Positions 7,928 to 17,682 of a stretch of 64,000 bases of DNA are shown here, piece by piece. Position 1 is the first letter of the stretch. Every line of letters starts with the position of its first letter. This stretch comes from Cupriavidus taiwanensis (GTDB lineage: Bacteria > Pseudomonadota > Gammaproteobacteria > Burkholderiales > Burkholderiaceae): positions 2,302,734 to 2,366,733 of the forward strand of contig NZ_LT977070.1 in NCBI RefSeq assembly GCF_900250075.1, read 5' to 3'. The notes beneath the pieces are model-generated. The model had not been told where the DNA came from and made no database searches. It worked only from the letters and a program-made list of their open reading frames with translations. Made by a program: the position numbers and the translations under genes.

Positions 7928-8914
7928 TCAGTACAGCGGCGCGCGCGTGCGGAAATAGATCCCGTGCGGCGAGCGCCCGACCCGCACGGTCTTGACCAGC
8001 TTGCGGCTGGCCACGTCGACCAGCCCGACCGAGCGCGCCCAGCGGAAGGTCACCCACAGGGTCTTGCCGTCGGCGGTGAGCTCCATGTCGTCCGGCCCCG
8101 GCGGCAGGCCGGTGATGTCGCCGACCTTGCTCAGCGTCTGCTGGTCGATGATGCTGATGCTGCCGGTGACGCGGTTGCTGAGGAACAGGTGGCGCCGGTC
8201 GCCGACGGCGCGGAAGTTGTGCGCGCCCTTGCCGGTCTGGATCTGCTTGACCACGGTGCGGGTGCGCCAGTCGATCACGGCGACGTAGTCGGCCCCGGTC
8301 ATCCCCACCAGCAGGTATTTCTGGTCCGGGGTGACCCAGATTCCCGCCGGCGCCGAACCGGTTTCCATGCGCCACATCACGTTTTGGGTGACCAGGTCGA
8401 TGGCGGCCACTTCGTTGGAGTCCTGCAGCGTGATGAAGGCGATGCGGCTGTCGGCGGTAAAGGCGATATGGCTCGGCGTCTTGGCCAGCGGATACTGCTT
8501 GGCCAGCTTCAGCGCCTTGCCATCCCAGCGGTACACGTCGACGCGGTCGAGCCGGTTGCCGGTGGCGACAAACCACTTCTGGTCCGGCGAGAAGCCGATC
8601 TGGTACGGGTCGTCGACATTGGGCACGCGCTGCTGGACCTTGCCGCTGACCGGATCCAGGAAGACCAGGTCGTTGCCGACCGCATTGGCGACGATCAGCG
8701 ATTTGTCGTCGGGCGTGGCGATCAGGTGGTGAGGCTCCTTGCCGATCGGGAAGGTCTCGAGCACCTTCTGCGTGTCCTTGTCGATCAGCGTGACGGTGGC
8801 ATCACCCGAATTGAGGATCACCACCACTTCCGCCCGAGCCGGCACCGCCATCAGGCCCAGCGCGAACGCGCCCACCGTGATCCCACCAGCCACCCACCGC
8901 CGCAATGCGAACAT
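7928..8914 (-). CDS. Exported YVTN-type beta-propeller protein
   Basis: The 328-residue product has a signal peptide (ITVGAFALGLMAVPARA) followed by about seven 40-residue YVTN/cytochrome-D1-like blades, for example VVILNSGDATVTLIDKDT, HHLIATPDDKSLIVANAVG, and HIAFTADSRIAFITLQDSN. Such propellers are periplasmic and usually bind ligands or partner proteins; some contribute to redox or cofactor pathways. No CxxCH haem motif is present. The ATG at 8914 is chosen because it begins directly at the signal peptide. It heads a three-gene run with the deacetylase and the fatty-acid hydroxylase. Confidence 0.88.
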   Translation of the reverse strand: MFALRRWVAGGITVGAFALGLMAVPARAEVVVILNSGDATVTLIDKDTQKVLETFPIGKEPHHLIATPDDKSLIVANAVGNDLVFLDPVSGKVQQRVPNVDDPYQIGFSPDQKWFVATGNRLDRVDVYRWDGKALKLAKQYPLAKTPSHIAFTADSRIAFITLQDSNEVAAIDLVTQNVMWRMETGSAPAGIWVTPDQKYLLVGMTGADYVAVIDWRTRTVVKQIQTGKGAHNFRAVGDRRHLFLSNRVTGSISIIDQQTLSKVGDITGLPPGPDDMELTADGKTLWVTFRWARSVGLVDVASRKLVKTVRVGRSPHGIYFRTRAPLY

Positions 8915-9056
8915 AAGACCCGCTACCAGAAGAACTGAATCGGCGATTCTAACGTTTGGCCGGCTAATTCCGCTGACGTCGCGGCTGGCGGCAGACAAGT
9001 ATTTGGCAGATTGTTGCGCCGGCACGACCATTTGCCGCCATGCCGGCGCGCGGACC

Positions 9057-12000
9057 TCAGCGCTGCATCGATTCCCACACCTTCTGCAGCCGCTTGACCG
9101 ACATCGGCACCGGCGTGCGCAGTTCCTGGGCGAACAGCGCGATGCGCAGCTCTTCCAGCATCCAGCGGAATTCCTCCAGCCGCGCATCCTCGCCGCCGCG
9201 GCCCTGGGTGCGCAGCTGCTTCTCGGCCCGCTGCCACTGCTGCACCAGCGGCGCCATCTCCTGCAGGCGCTGGCTGTCGCGGGCCGGATCGCCCTTGAGC
9301 TTGTCGACGCGCATGGCGATGCCCTTCAGGTAGCGCGGGAAATGGACCAGCTGCGTATACGGGGTTTCGTCGATAAAGCGCTTGCCCATCAGCCGGCCCA
9401 GCTGGGCTTCCATGTCCGCATGGGCGCCGGGGAACGGCTTGGCCTGCAGCAGCTTGCGCGGCAGCCCGGCGTATTCGGCAAGGATCGCGCCCGCCAGCCG
9501 CGCGATTTCCTGCGCCAGCAGCGACAGCCGGGTACGGCCTTCGTCCTTGCGGGCATTGAACTCGGCGTCGTTGCGCGGCAGCGGCGCCTGCATGCAGGCG
9601 CGCTCCAGCGCCAGCATCACGATCTGCTCGCGCAGCATCTCCTGCGTGCCCAGCGTCATGTACTGCATCGCCATCTGCTGCAGCCCCGGGATGTTCTTCT
9701 CGATGAACTTGACCTGCTCGCGCAGCTGCAGCGCGAACAGCCGGCGCAGCCCCAGGTGGTGGATGCGGGCCGCTTCCTGCGGATCGTCGAAGACCTCGAT
9801 GTCGCAGTGCGTGCCGCGGTCGACCAGCGCCGGATAGCCGAACAGGGTCTGGCTGCCCTTGCGGATCTCGAGCAGCTCCGGCAGCTCGCCGAAACTCCAG
9901 CCGGTCAGGCCCTCGTACTTGCCGGGTTCCGCCGCGGCCAGCACTGGCGCCTGCTCCGGTGCCTGCCCCGGGGGCTGGGTGGCGGCGGCCTGGGCCGCGG
10001 CCTGCGCGGCTACGCGCTGAAACGACTGCTGCGCCTGCCCGCCCAGTTCGGCGCGCAGCTGGGCCAGGTTGCGGCCCATGTCGAGCTGGCGCCCGTGCTC
10101 GTCGATCACCTTGAAGTTCATCGCGTGGTGCGCGGGCAGCGTTTCCAGCTTGAAGTCCGCGCGCCGGACCATGGTGCCCGTCTGCTCGCGGATATCGGCG
10201 ATCAGCACGTCCAGCAGCTCGCCTTCGCCAAACGGCTGGCGCGCGACAAAACCCGCGGCATAGTCCGGCAGCGGCACGCAGTGGCGGCGCAGCTTCTGCG
10301 GCAGCGACTTCAGCAGCAGGTGCACCTTCTCCTTGATCATGCCCGGCACCAGCCAGTCGGCGCGCTCTGGGCGCACCTGGTTGAGCGCGTACAGCGGCAC
10401 GGTCAGGGTCACGCCGTCGCGGTGGCTGCCTGGCTCGAAGTGGTAGGTCAGGCCCATGTCCACGCCGGCCACGGCCATGGTCTTGGGAAACAGGTCGGTG
10501 GTGATGCCGGCGGCCTCGTGCCGCATCAGTTCGTCGCGATTCAGGTACAGCAGCTTGCGGTCCTTGGCGCTTTCGGCCTGATACCACTGCTCGAACGCGG
10601 CTTGCTGGCAGATGTCGGCCGGGATCGCGCGGTCGTAGAAGGCGTAGATCAGCTCATCGTCGACCAGCACGTCCTGGCGCCGCGACTTGTGCTCCAGGTT
10701 CTCGATCTCGCGCACCAGGCGCTGGTTGTGCGCGTAGAACGGCAGGCGCGTGTCGAACTCGCCCTCGACCAGCGCGCGGCGGATAAACAGCTCGCGCGCC
10801 TCGCGCGGGTTCATCGGGCCGTAGTGCACGCGGCGGTGCTGGTACACCACCAGCCCGTACAGCGTGGCGCGCTCCAGCGCCAGCACCTGGCCGGCCTTCT
10901 TCTCCCAGTGCGGATCGCTCCAGCTGACCTTGAGCAGGTGGCGGCCCACCTGCTCCAGCCATTCGGGCTCGATGCGCGCCAGCGTGCGCGCGAACAGCCG
11001 GCTGGTCTCGACCAGCTCGGCCGCGACCACCCAGCGCCCGACCTTGCGCGCGATCAGCGAGCCCGGCCACAGGTGGAACTTGATGCCGCGCGCGCCGAGG
11101 TATTCGCGGCCCTTGCCGTCACCATCCTCGATGCGGCAGCCGACGTTGCCCAGCAGGCCGGTCAGCAGGGCCTTGTGCACCTGCTCGTAGGTCGGCTCGC
11201 TGTCGTTCAGGCGCCAGCCCTGCTCGGTCACCGTGGTCAGCAGCTGGGAATGCACGTCGCGCCATTCGCGCAGCCGCAGGTGCGACAGGAAGTGCGCGCG
11301 GCACTGGTCCTGCAGCTGGCGGTTGGACTTCTTGTGCGCGACGGCGTCCTCGAACCACTTCCACAGCCTGACCCAGCCGAGGAACTCGGACTTCTCGTCC
11401 ATGAACTTGCGATGGGCCTGGTCGGCGGCCTCCTGCGCTTCCTGCGGGCGCTCGCGCGGGTCCTGCACCGACAGCGCGCTGGCGATGATCAGCACCTCGC
11501 GCAGGCACTGGTGCTCGCGCGCGGCCAGGATCATGCGCGCCACGCGCGGGTCGAGCGGCAGCTTGGCCAGCTGCCGGCCGATGCCGGTCAGCTGGTTGGC
11601 ATCGTCGACCGCGCCCAGTTCCTGCAGCAGCTGGTAGCCGTCGGCCACCGCGCGGCCCAGCGGCGGCTCGATGAACGGGAACGCCTCGATATCGGTCAGC
11701 CGCAGCGCCTTCATGCGCAGGATCACCGCGGCCAGCGACGAGCGCAGGATTTCGGGATCGGTAAAGCGCGGCCGGCCGGTGAAATCCGCTTCCTCGTACA
11801 GCCGGATGCAAACCCCATTGGCCACCCGGCCGCAACGACCGGCGCGCTGGTTGGCGGCAGCCTGCGAGATCGCCTCGACCTGCAGCTGCTCGACCTTGTT
11901 GCGGTAGGAATAGCGCTTGACGCGCGCCAGCCCGGTATCGACCACGTAGCGGATGCCCGGCACCGTCAGCGAGGTTTCGGCGACGTTGGTCGCCAGCACG

Positions 12001-13106
12001 ATGCGGCGCGCATTCGACGGCTTGAACACGCGCTCCTGCTCCTGCACCGACAGCCGCGCGAACAGCGGCAGGATCTCGGTATGCGGCGGGTGGTGCTTGC
12101 GCAGCGCCTCGGCGGCCTCGCGGATCTCGCGCTCGCCGGGCAGGAACACCAGCACGTCGCCGGGGCCGGCGCGGCACAACTCGTCGACGGCATCGACGAT
12201 GCCGTCGTACAGGTCGCGCTCGCGCGCCTGCGGGCTGCGCGGCGCGCTGGCGGCGGGCGCGTCGTCGGCGATCGGGCGGTAGCGCACCTCCACCGGGTAC
12301 AGCCGGCCGCTGACCTCAATCACCGGCGCCGGCTTGTCCCCGGTGGCGAAATGCCGGGCAAAACGCTGCGCATCGATGGTGGCCGAAGTGATGATCACCT
12401 TCAGGTCAGGCCGCTTCGGCAGGATCTGGCGCAAGTAGCCGATCAGGAAGTCGATGTTGAGGCTGCGCTCGTGCGCCTCGTCGATGATCAGCGTGTCGTA
12501 GGCGCGCAGCAGCGGGTCGTTCTGGGTTTCGGCGAGCAGGATGCCGTCGGTCATCAGCTTGACCGACGCGCCCGACGACATGGTGTCGTTGAAGCGCACC
12601 TGGTAGCCCACATGCTCGCCCAGCGGCGTGCCCAACTCCTGCGCGATCCGCTTGGCGGTCGAGGTGGCCGCGATGCGGCGCGGCTGGGTGTGGCCGATCA
12701 GCCCCCCGCCCTCGCGGCCGGGACCGCGCCCGATCGACAGGCAGATCTTGGGCAGCTGCGTGGTCTTGCCCGAACCGGTCTCGCCGGAAACGATCACCAC
12801 CTGGTTGGCCAGCAGCGCCGCGGCGATCTCGTCGCGGCGCGCCGATACCGGCAGGGCTTCGGGGAAGGTGATCGGCGGCAGCGGGTTGACCGGACGCGGT
12901 GGCCGCGGCGGACGTGTGCCGCGAGGCTGGCGCTGGCCGTCCTCGGTGGCTGGCCGCGCACCGGCCGGCCTTGCCGGGCCGGCCTGCTGCGGCCGGGCCG
13001 GGCCGGGCGCCGGGCGGGACTGGGCGGGGGAAGCGGGCTGGCCGGCACCGGTGCGCTGGCGCGGCGACACCGGTGGTTTGGGCTTGACGGGGCGTTGTTC
13101 TGACAT
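9057..13106 (-). CDS. hrpA: ATP-dependent RNA helicase HrpA
   Basis: A 1349-residue DEAH-box helicase. It starts with a Pro/Arg-rich, low-complexity tail of about 75 residues, then the helicase core: Walker A GETGSGKTTQLPK (108-120), DEAH in IIDEAHERSLN, motif III SATIDAQRF, and motif VI QRAGRCGRV. The winged-helix, ratchet and OB regions and a long DUF3418-type C-terminal domain follow, as in E. coli HrpA (about 1300 residues). HrpA is implicated in mRNA processing and in rescuing stalled or collided ribosomes. It is divergent from argA across only 23 bases, with no ribosome binding site visible before its ATG. Confidence 0.96.
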   Translation of the reverse strand: MSEQRPVKPKPPVSPRQRTGAGQPASPAQSRPAPGPARPQQAGPARPAGARPATEDGQRQPRGTRPPRPPRPVNPLPPITFPEALPVSARRDEIAAALLANQVVIVSGETGSGKTTQLPKICLSIGRGPGREGGGLIGHTQPRRIAATSTAKRIAQELGTPLGEHVGYQVRFNDTMSSGASVKLMTDGILLAETQNDPLLRAYDTLIIDEAHERSLNIDFLIGYLRQILPKRPDLKVIITSATIDAQRFARHFATGDKPAPVIEVSGRLYPVEVRYRPIADDAPAASAPRSPQARERDLYDGIVDAVDELCRAGPGDVLVFLPGEREIREAAEALRKHHPPHTEILPLFARLSVQEQERVFKPSNARRIVLATNVAETSLTVPGIRYVVDTGLARVKRYSYRNKVEQLQVEAISQAAANQRAGRCGRVANGVCIRLYEEADFTGRPRFTDPEILRSSLAAVILRMKALRLTDIEAFPFIEPPLGRAVADGYQLLQELGAVDDANQLTGIGRQLAKLPLDPRVARMILAAREHQCLREVLIIASALSVQDPRERPQEAQEAADQAHRKFMDEKSEFLGWVRLWKWFEDAVAHKKSNRQLQDQCRAHFLSHLRLREWRDVHSQLLTTVTEQGWRLNDSEPTYEQVHKALLTGLLGNVGCRIEDGDGKGREYLGARGIKFHLWPGSLIARKVGRWVVAAELVETSRLFARTLARIEPEWLEQVGRHLLKVSWSDPHWEKKAGQVLALERATLYGLVVYQHRRVHYGPMNPREARELFIRRALVEGEFDTRLPFYAHNQRLVREIENLEHKSRRQDVLVDDELIYAFYDRAIPADICQQAAFEQWYQAESAKDRKLLYLNRDELMRHEAAGITTDLFPKTMAVAGVDMGLTYHFEPGSHRDGVTLTVPLYALNQVRPERADWLVPGMIKEKVHLLLKSLPQKLRRHCVPLPDYAAGFVARQPFGEGELLDVLIADIREQTGTMVRRADFKLETLPAHHAMNFKVIDEHGRQLDMGRNLAQLRAELGGQAQQSFQRVAAQAAAQAAATQPPGQAPEQAPVLAAAEPGKYEGLTGWSFGELPELLEIRKGSQTLFGYPALVDRGTHCDIEVFDDPQEAARIHHLGLRRLFALQLREQVKFIEKNIPGLQQMAMQYMTLGTQEMLREQIVMLALERACMQAPLPRNDAEFNARKDEGRTRLSLLAQEIARLAGAILAEYAGLPRKLLQAKPFPGAHADMEAQLGRLMGKRFIDETPYTQLVHFPRYLKGIAMRVDKLKGDPARDSQRLQEMAPLVQQWQRAEKQLRTQGRGGEDARLEEFRWMLEELRIALFAQELRTPVPMSVKRLQKVWESMQR

Positions 13107-13114
13107 TGGCCGGG

Positions 13115-13122
13115 ATTATAAT
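13115..13122. promoter_or_regulatory. Palindromic -10 element shared by hrpA and argA
   Basis: ATTATAAT is its own reverse complement, so it offers a perfect TATAAT to both strands. Transcripts would start about 7 bases on, near 13129 on the plus strand and 13108 on the minus strand, essentially at the start codons of argA (13130) and hrpA (13106). The -35 regions would lie inside the opposing coding sequences. A TTG-beginning hexamer (TTGTTC, 13095-13100, spacing 16) serves argA; the hrpA side has only a weak match. Confidence 0.6.
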
Positions 13123-13129
13123 CCGCGGC

Positions 13130-14593
13130 ATGAACGCCAGAACCGACGCGCCGCAGACGGCGCCTGCCTCCGCTCCCACCGCCCCAGCCGCGCCGGCGCA
13201 GGCGGAGCCTCCTGCCGCGGCCGAGCTCCCCGCCCCCGCCCCGACCTCCCCCGTGCCGGTCACGGCCGATCCCGATCGCAGCGGCCCCGACCACCAGCAG
13301 TTCGTCGACTGGCTGCGCATGGTGGCGCCGTATATCCATGCCTTCCGCGGCAAGACCTTCGTGATCGCCTTCGCCGGCGAACTGGTCAAGTCGGGCGTGC
13401 TCAATGCGCTGGTCAACGACGTCGCGCTGCTGCATGCCATGGGCATGCAGATCGTGCTGGTGCACGGCTCGCGGCCGCAGGTGGAAGAACAGCTGGCGCT
13501 GCGCCATGTCGAGTCGCAGTTCGTCGACGGCGTGCGCGTCACCGACAACGCCGCGCTCGAATGCGCCAAGGAAGCCGCCGGCGAACTGCGCCTGGATATC
13601 GAGGCCGCGTTCAGCCAGGGCCTGCCCAACACGCCGATGGCCGGGGCCCAGCTGTCGGTGATCTCCGGCAACTTCGTCACCGCGCGCCCGGTCGGCATCG
13701 TCAACGGCACCGACTACCAGCACACTGGGCTGGTGCGCAAGATCGACGCCGAATCCGTGCGCATGTCGCTATCGCACGGCAAGGTGGTGCTGCTGTCGCC
13801 GCTGGGCTTCTCGCCCACCGGCCAGGCCTTCAACCTGTCGATGGAAGACGTGGCCAGCGCCACCGCCACCGCGCTCAAGGCCGACAAGCTGATCTTCATC
13901 ACCGAGGTGCCGGGCGTGCCCGACCCGGTCGGCAAGCTGATGCAGGAAATGTCGCTGCGCACCGCGGTGGAACGGCTGCAGAACAACCACCTGCCGCCCG
14001 ACGTGGCCAACTACCTGCAGCACCTGGTCAAGGCGCTCAAGGGCGGCGTGCCGCGCGCCCACCTGATCCCCTACTCGCTCGACGGCGCGGTGCTGCTGGA
14101 GCTGTTCCTGCACGACGGCGTCGGCACCATGCTGTCCGACACCGACCTGGAAAGCCTGCGCGAGGCCACGCTGGACGACGTCGGCGGCATCGTGCAGCTG
14201 ATCGCGCCGCTGGAGCAGGACGGAACGCTGGTGCCGCGCGGGCGCCACCTGATCGAGCGCGATATCGCCAACTTCTCGGTGATCGAGCACGACGGCGTGC
14301 TGTTCGGCTGTGCCGCGCTGTACGACTATCCGCGCGAGAACATGGGCGAGATGGCGTGCCTGACGGTATCGCAGGAAGCCCAGGGCACCGGCGACGGCGA
14401 GCGCCTGCTCAAGCGCATCGAGCGCCGCGCCCGCGCGCTGGGGCTGGATCGGCTGTTCGTGCTCACCACCCGCACCGAGCACTGGTTCCTCAAGCGCGGT
14501 TTCGTCCACGCCACGGTCGACGACCTGCCCGAGGACAAGCGCAAGCTCTACAACTGGCAGCGCAAGTCGATGGTGCTGATGAAAAAGCTGTGA
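13130..14593 (+). CDS. argA: N-acetylglutamate synthase
   Basis: First step of arginine biosynthesis: acetyl-CoA plus glutamate gives N-acetylglutamate. The 487-residue protein has an N-terminal Ala/Pro-rich tail of about 50 residues, an amino-acid-kinase domain (FVIAFAGELVKSG, IVLVHGSRPQVEEQL) and a C-terminal GNAT acetyltransferase domain with the acetyl-CoA loop EAQGTGDGERLLKRI. This is the classical E. coli-type ArgA architecture. The ATG at 13130 has no Shine-Dalgarno sequence. The -10 box ends 8 bases upstream, so the mRNA may be leaderless. Confidence 0.96.
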   Translation: MNARTDAPQTAPASAPTAPAAPAQAEPPAAAELPAPAPTSPVPVTADPDRSGPDHQQFVDWLRMVAPYIHAFRGKTFVIAFAGELVKSGVLNALVNDVALLHAMGMQIVLVHGSRPQVEEQLALRHVESQFVDGVRVTDNAALECAKEAAGELRLDIEAAFSQGLPNTPMAGAQLSVISGNFVTARPVGIVNGTDYQHTGLVRKIDAESVRMSLSHGKVVLLSPLGFSPTGQAFNLSMEDVASATATALKADKLIFITEVPGVPDPVGKLMQEMSLRTAVERLQNNHLPPDVANYLQHLVKALKGGVPRAHLIPYSLDGAVLLELFLHDGVGTMLSDTDLESLREATLDDVGGIVQLIAPLEQDGTLVPRGRHLIERDIANFSVIEHDGVLFGCAALYDYPRENMGEMACLTVSQEAQGTGDGERLLKRIERRARALGLDRLFVLTTRTEHWFLKRGFVHATVDDLPEDKRKLYNWQRKSMVLMKKL

Positions 14594-14642
14594 CCGCGTA
14601 GGGGCAATCGCCGCCGCGCCGCGGCCGGCCTCCCTGCTTGGC

Positions 14643-14648
14643 TACAAT
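14643..14648 (+). promoter_or_regulatory. Probable -10 box of yggX
   Basis: TACAAT about 44 bases before the yggX ATG. The same hexamer precedes tal (15822-15827) and the 4.5S RNA (63246-63251) in this window. No good -35 is visible. Confidence 0.4.
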
Positions 14649-14691
14649 AGCGCCAGCGCTGAAGCTCTCACGAACACACCAAGGAGTCCCC

Positions 14692-14964
14692 ATGGCCCGC
14701 ACGGTCCATTGCATCAAGCTGAACAAGGAAGCCGAAGGTCTCGACTTCCCGCCGCTGCCCGGCGAACTGGGCAAGAAGATCTGGCAGAACGTGTCCAAGG
14801 AAGCCTGGGCCGGCTGGCTCAAGCACCAGACCATGCTGATCAACGAAAACCGCCTGAACATGGCCGATGCGCGTGCGCGCCAGTACCTGCTCAAGCAGAC
14901 CGAGAAGTACTTCTTCGGCGAAGGCGCCGACCAGGCCCAGGGTTACGTGCCGCCGCAGTCCTGA
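14692..14964 (+). CDS. yggX: Fe(II) trafficking / oxidative damage protection protein YggX
   Basis: The 90-residue protein matches YggX in length and throughout its sequence ([51 protein letters not shown]). YggX is a small cytoplasmic protein that protects iron-sulfur clusters and supports iron handling under oxidative stress; Cys7 is the conserved cysteine. AAGGAG lies 6 bases before the ATG at 14692. It is monocistronic, ending at a strong bidirectional terminator. Confidence 0.96.
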   Translation: MARTVHCIKLNKEAEGLDFPPLPGELGKKIWQNVSKEAWAGWLKHQTMLINENRLNMADARARQYLLKQTEKYFFGEGADQAQGYVPPQS

Positions 14965-14982
14965 GCCGGATCTTGCGAGCCT

Positions 14983-15014
14983 AAAAAAATGGGGTGCCCG
15001 AGGCACCCCATTTT
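14983..15014. terminator. Bidirectional terminator between yggX and rpiA
   Basis: AAAATGGGGTGCC-cga-GGCACCCCATTTT is a 13-bp perfect stem with A-run and T-run flanks, placed between convergent yggX and rpiA. Confidence 0.92.
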
Positions 15015-15049
15015 GCTTGGTGGCTGACGCGCGGGCGCCGGGCCCGCGC

Positions 15050-15736
15050 TCAGTAGTCCGTACGCTGCACGCCGTCGCCGGTGCCGAGCAGCAGCACGTC
15101 GGCGCCGCGCAGCGCGAACAGGCCCACCGTGACCACGCCGGGCACCTGGTTGACGGTCTGCTCCAGGCCGCGCGGATCGTCGATCTTCAGGCCGGCCACG
15201 TCGAGGATCACATTGCCGTTGTCGGTCTTGTAGATCCCGCCTTCCTTGGTCATGCGCAGGCGCGGCTGGCCGCCCAGGGCCTGCAGCTTGCGCGCCACCG
15301 CCGCACGTGCCATCGGCACCACCTCGACCGGCAGCGGGAAGGTACCCATGGTCTGGACCAGCTTGCTGCCGTCGGCGATGCAGACGAAGCGTTTGGCCAC
15401 CGAGGCGACGATCTTCTCGCGCGTCAGCGCGCCGCCGCCGCCCTTGATCATGGCGCCGCTGGCATCGATCTCGTCGGCGCCGTCGACATACACCGGGATC
15501 TCGTCGACCTCGTTCAGGTCCAGCACCTTGAAGCCATGCTGCTGCAGGCGCCGCGTGGAAGCCTCGGAGCTCGATACCGCACCCGCGAAGCGCTCCTTGA
15601 ACGCCGCCACGGCGTCGATGAATAGGTTGGCGGTGGAGCCGGTACCCACGCCGAGCACGGCCCCTTCGGGCACTTCCTGCTTCACGTAGTCGGCGGCGGC
15701 TTGCGCGACCAGCGCCTTGAGTTCATCCTGAGTCAT
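15050..15736 (-). CDS. rpiA: Ribose-5-phosphate isomerase A
   Basis: RpiA interconverts ribose 5-phosphate and ribulose 5-phosphate in the pentose phosphate pathway. The 228 residues include the substrate loop [15 protein letters not shown], the catalytic DGADEID and [12 protein letters not shown] (Asp, Glu and Lys of the active site). Length is usual for the family. The gene is divergent from tal, the next enzyme group of the same pathway. A TACACT -10-like hexamer lies on the minus strand at 15771-15776. Confidence 0.97.
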   Translation of the reverse strand: MTQDELKALVAQAAADYVKQEVPEGAVLGVGTGSTANLFIDAVAAFKERFAGAVSSSEASTRRLQQHGFKVLDLNEVDEIPVYVDGADEIDASGAMIKGGGGALTREKIVASVAKRFVCIADGSKLVQTMGTFPLPVEVVPMARAAVARKLQALGGQPRLRMTKEGGIYKTDNGNVILDVAGLKIDDPRGLEQTVNQVPGVVTVGLFALRGADVLLLGTGDGVQRTDY

Positions 15737-15907
15737 GACAACAGCCAGATTGCGTTGGGGGAAAAGGCGTAGTGTAGCGGATTGCGGCGCCGCGCCGCGC
15801 GGGTGGCGGCAACCGCGCAGGTACAATGGACCGCACCGGTGCCGCATGCGCCCCCTTACAGCCCGCGAACGCTTTTTGCAGACGCTCAAGCAGACGACCA
15901 AGCGACC

Positions 15908-16867
15908 ATGAACCAGCTCGAACAACTCAGGCAGTTCACCACGGTGGTGGCCGATACCGGCGACTTCCAGCTGATGAAGCAGTACACCCCGCAGGACGCG
16001 ACCACCAATCCGTCGCTGATCCTGAAGGCGGTGCAGAAACCCGAATACCGACACCTGCTGGAGCGCGCGGTGCAGGACCACCACGGCAACGGCGGCGTCG
16101 ACGCGGTGATGGACGAAGTGCTGATTGCCTTCGGCTGCGAGATCCTGGCGCTCGTGCCAGGGCGCGTCTCGACCGAGGTCGATGCGCGCCTGTCGTTCGA
16201 CACCACCGCCACGGTGAACAAGGCGCGCCACCTGATCCAGCTGTACGAGCAGCGCGGCATCGCGCGCGAGCGCGTGCTGATCAAGATCGCCTCCACCTGG
16301 GAGGGCATCCGCGCCGCCGAGATCCTGCAGCGCGACGGCATCCGCTGCAACATGACGCTGCTGTTCTCGCTGGTGCAGGCGGTGGCCTGCGCCGAGGCCG
16401 GCGCCCAGCTGATCTCGCCGTTCGTCGGCCGCATCTTCGACTGGTACAAGAAGCAGGCGGGCGAGCAATGGGACGCAGCGGCCAACGGCGGCGACAACGA
16501 TCCGGGCGTGCGCTCGGTGCGCCAGATCTACGACTACTACAAGAAGTTCGGCTATCCCACCGAGGTGATGGGCGCGAGTTTCCGCAGCACCGCGCAGATC
16601 CTGTCGCTGGCCGGCTGCGACCTGCTGACCATCAGCCCCGAACTGCTCGAGCAGCTCGCCGGCGGCGAGGGTCCGGTGGTGCACAAGCTGTCGGTGGAGC
16701 AGGCCCAGGCGGCCAACATCGCCCGCATCACCGCGGACGAGCCGTCGTTCCGCTGGCAGCTCAACGAAGACGCCATGGCGACGGAGAAACTGGCCGAGGG
16801 CATCCGCCTGTTTGCCGCGGATGCGGTCAAGCTGGAGAAGCTGATCGCCGGGCTGGCGCAGCAATAA
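15908..16867 (+). CDS. tal: Transaldolase
   Basis: Transfers a dihydroxyacetone unit between sugar phosphates in the non-oxidative pentose phosphate pathway. The 319-residue protein is the classical TalB type: [10 protein letters not shown] at residues 33-42, and the Schiff-base lysine in [11 protein letters not shown], Lys126 here (Lys132 in E. coli TalB). The ATG at 15908 gives the family N-terminus ([18 protein letters not shown]); the frame is open further upstream but not conserved in type. A TACAAT hexamer is at 15822-15827. Pairing with divergent rpiA makes a small pathway locus. Confidence 0.97.
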   Translation: MNQLEQLRQFTTVVADTGDFQLMKQYTPQDATTNPSLILKAVQKPEYRHLLERAVQDHHGNGGVDAVMDEVLIAFGCEILALVPGRVSTEVDARLSFDTTATVNKARHLIQLYEQRGIARERVLIKIASTWEGIRAAEILQRDGIRCNMTLLFSLVQAVACAEAGAQLISPFVGRIFDWYKKQAGEQWDAAANGGDNDPGVRSVRQIYDYYKKFGYPTEVMGASFRSTAQILSLAGCDLLTISPELLEQLAGGEGPVVHKLSVEQAQAANIARITADEPSFRWQLNEDAMATEKLAEGIRLFAADAVKLEKLIAGLAQQ

Positions 16868-16910
16868 GCACCGCCGCGCGCCGGCGCGTGGCCCGGCGCT
16901 GCCCTTCGCT

Positions 16911-17678
16911 TCAGCCGGCCGATGGCGCCGGCTGCGGCCACAGCCGGGGCAGGCAGGCGCCCGCCGCGGCCGACAGCACGATGTCGGCGGTCTGGTCCAG
17001 CGCCGACGGCTGCGGATTGACCACGATCACCGGCGCGCCATGCTCGCGCGCCACGCCCGGCAGCCCCGCCGCCGGGTACACCAGCCCCGAGGTGCCGACC
17101 ACCAGGCACAGGTCGCAGGTCTGCGCCGCATGCTCGGCGCGGTAGCGCGCCACGCGCGGCAGGTCTTCGCCGAACCACACCACGCCCGGGCGCATCAGCG
17201 CGCCGCACCGATCGCAGCGCGGCGGCGTGCCGGGCAGCGCGGTCGCCTCGCTGCAGCGGCCGCAGCCATCCAGCCACTTGTTGGCGAACAGGTTGCCATG
17301 CAGTTCGATCACGCCAGCGCTGCCCGCGCGCTGGTGCAGGCCGTCGACATTCTGCGTCACCAGCGTGACCGGCTTCTGCGCGGCCAGCGCCACCAGCGCA
17401 TGGTGCGCCGGATTAGGATGCACCGCCGCCACCAGTTCGCGCCGATGCTGGTACCACTGCCACACCAGCGCCGGCTGGCGGCGGTAGGCCGCCTCGCTGG
17501 CCAGCTCTTCCGGATCGAACTGTTGCCACAGCCCGGTCATGGCGTCGCGGAAGGTCGGCACGCCGGATTCGGCGGAAATACCGGCGCCGGTCAGCACGAA
17601 GATATTGCTGGCGCGCTCGATCAGCCGACGCGCTTCCTCGAGCCCCGGGAGTGCCGGCAGACTGGAATCGTCGGCCAT
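16911..17678 (-). CDS. cobB: NAD-dependent protein deacylase (sirtuin, CobB type)
   Basis: Removes acyl groups from protein lysines using NAD. The 255-residue protein has the NAD motif [17 protein letters not shown], the catalytic His in [19 protein letters not shown], and a zinc site of two pairs, CGRC and CDRC. In the substrate pocket the YxxR-like residues typical of class III desuccinylases/demalonylases (QWYQHRR) appear, so it may prefer acidic acyl groups. It begins 4 bases after rlmB, so it belongs to the rnr-rlmB-cobB transcript. Confidence 0.92.
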   Translation of the reverse strand: MADDSSLPALPGLEEARRLIERASNIFVLTGAGISAESGVPTFRDAMTGLWQQFDPEELASEAAYRRQPALVWQWYQHRRELVAAVHPNPAHHALVALAAQKPVTLVTQNVDGLHQRAGSAGVIELHGNLFANKWLDGCGRCSEATALPGTPPRCDRCGALMRPGVVWFGEDLPRVARYRAEHAAQTCDLCLVVGTSGLVYPAAGLPGVAREHGAPVIVVNPQPSALDQTADIVLSAAAGACLPRLWPQPAPSAG

Positions 17679-17682
17679 GGCC

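Noticed and set aside
8739..13103. A 1454-codon open frame on the plus strand opposite hrpA
   Set aside because: Its translation is a His/Gln/Arg/Leu/Ala-rich low-complexity string without domains; it is the antisense shadow of hrpA produced by high GC content.
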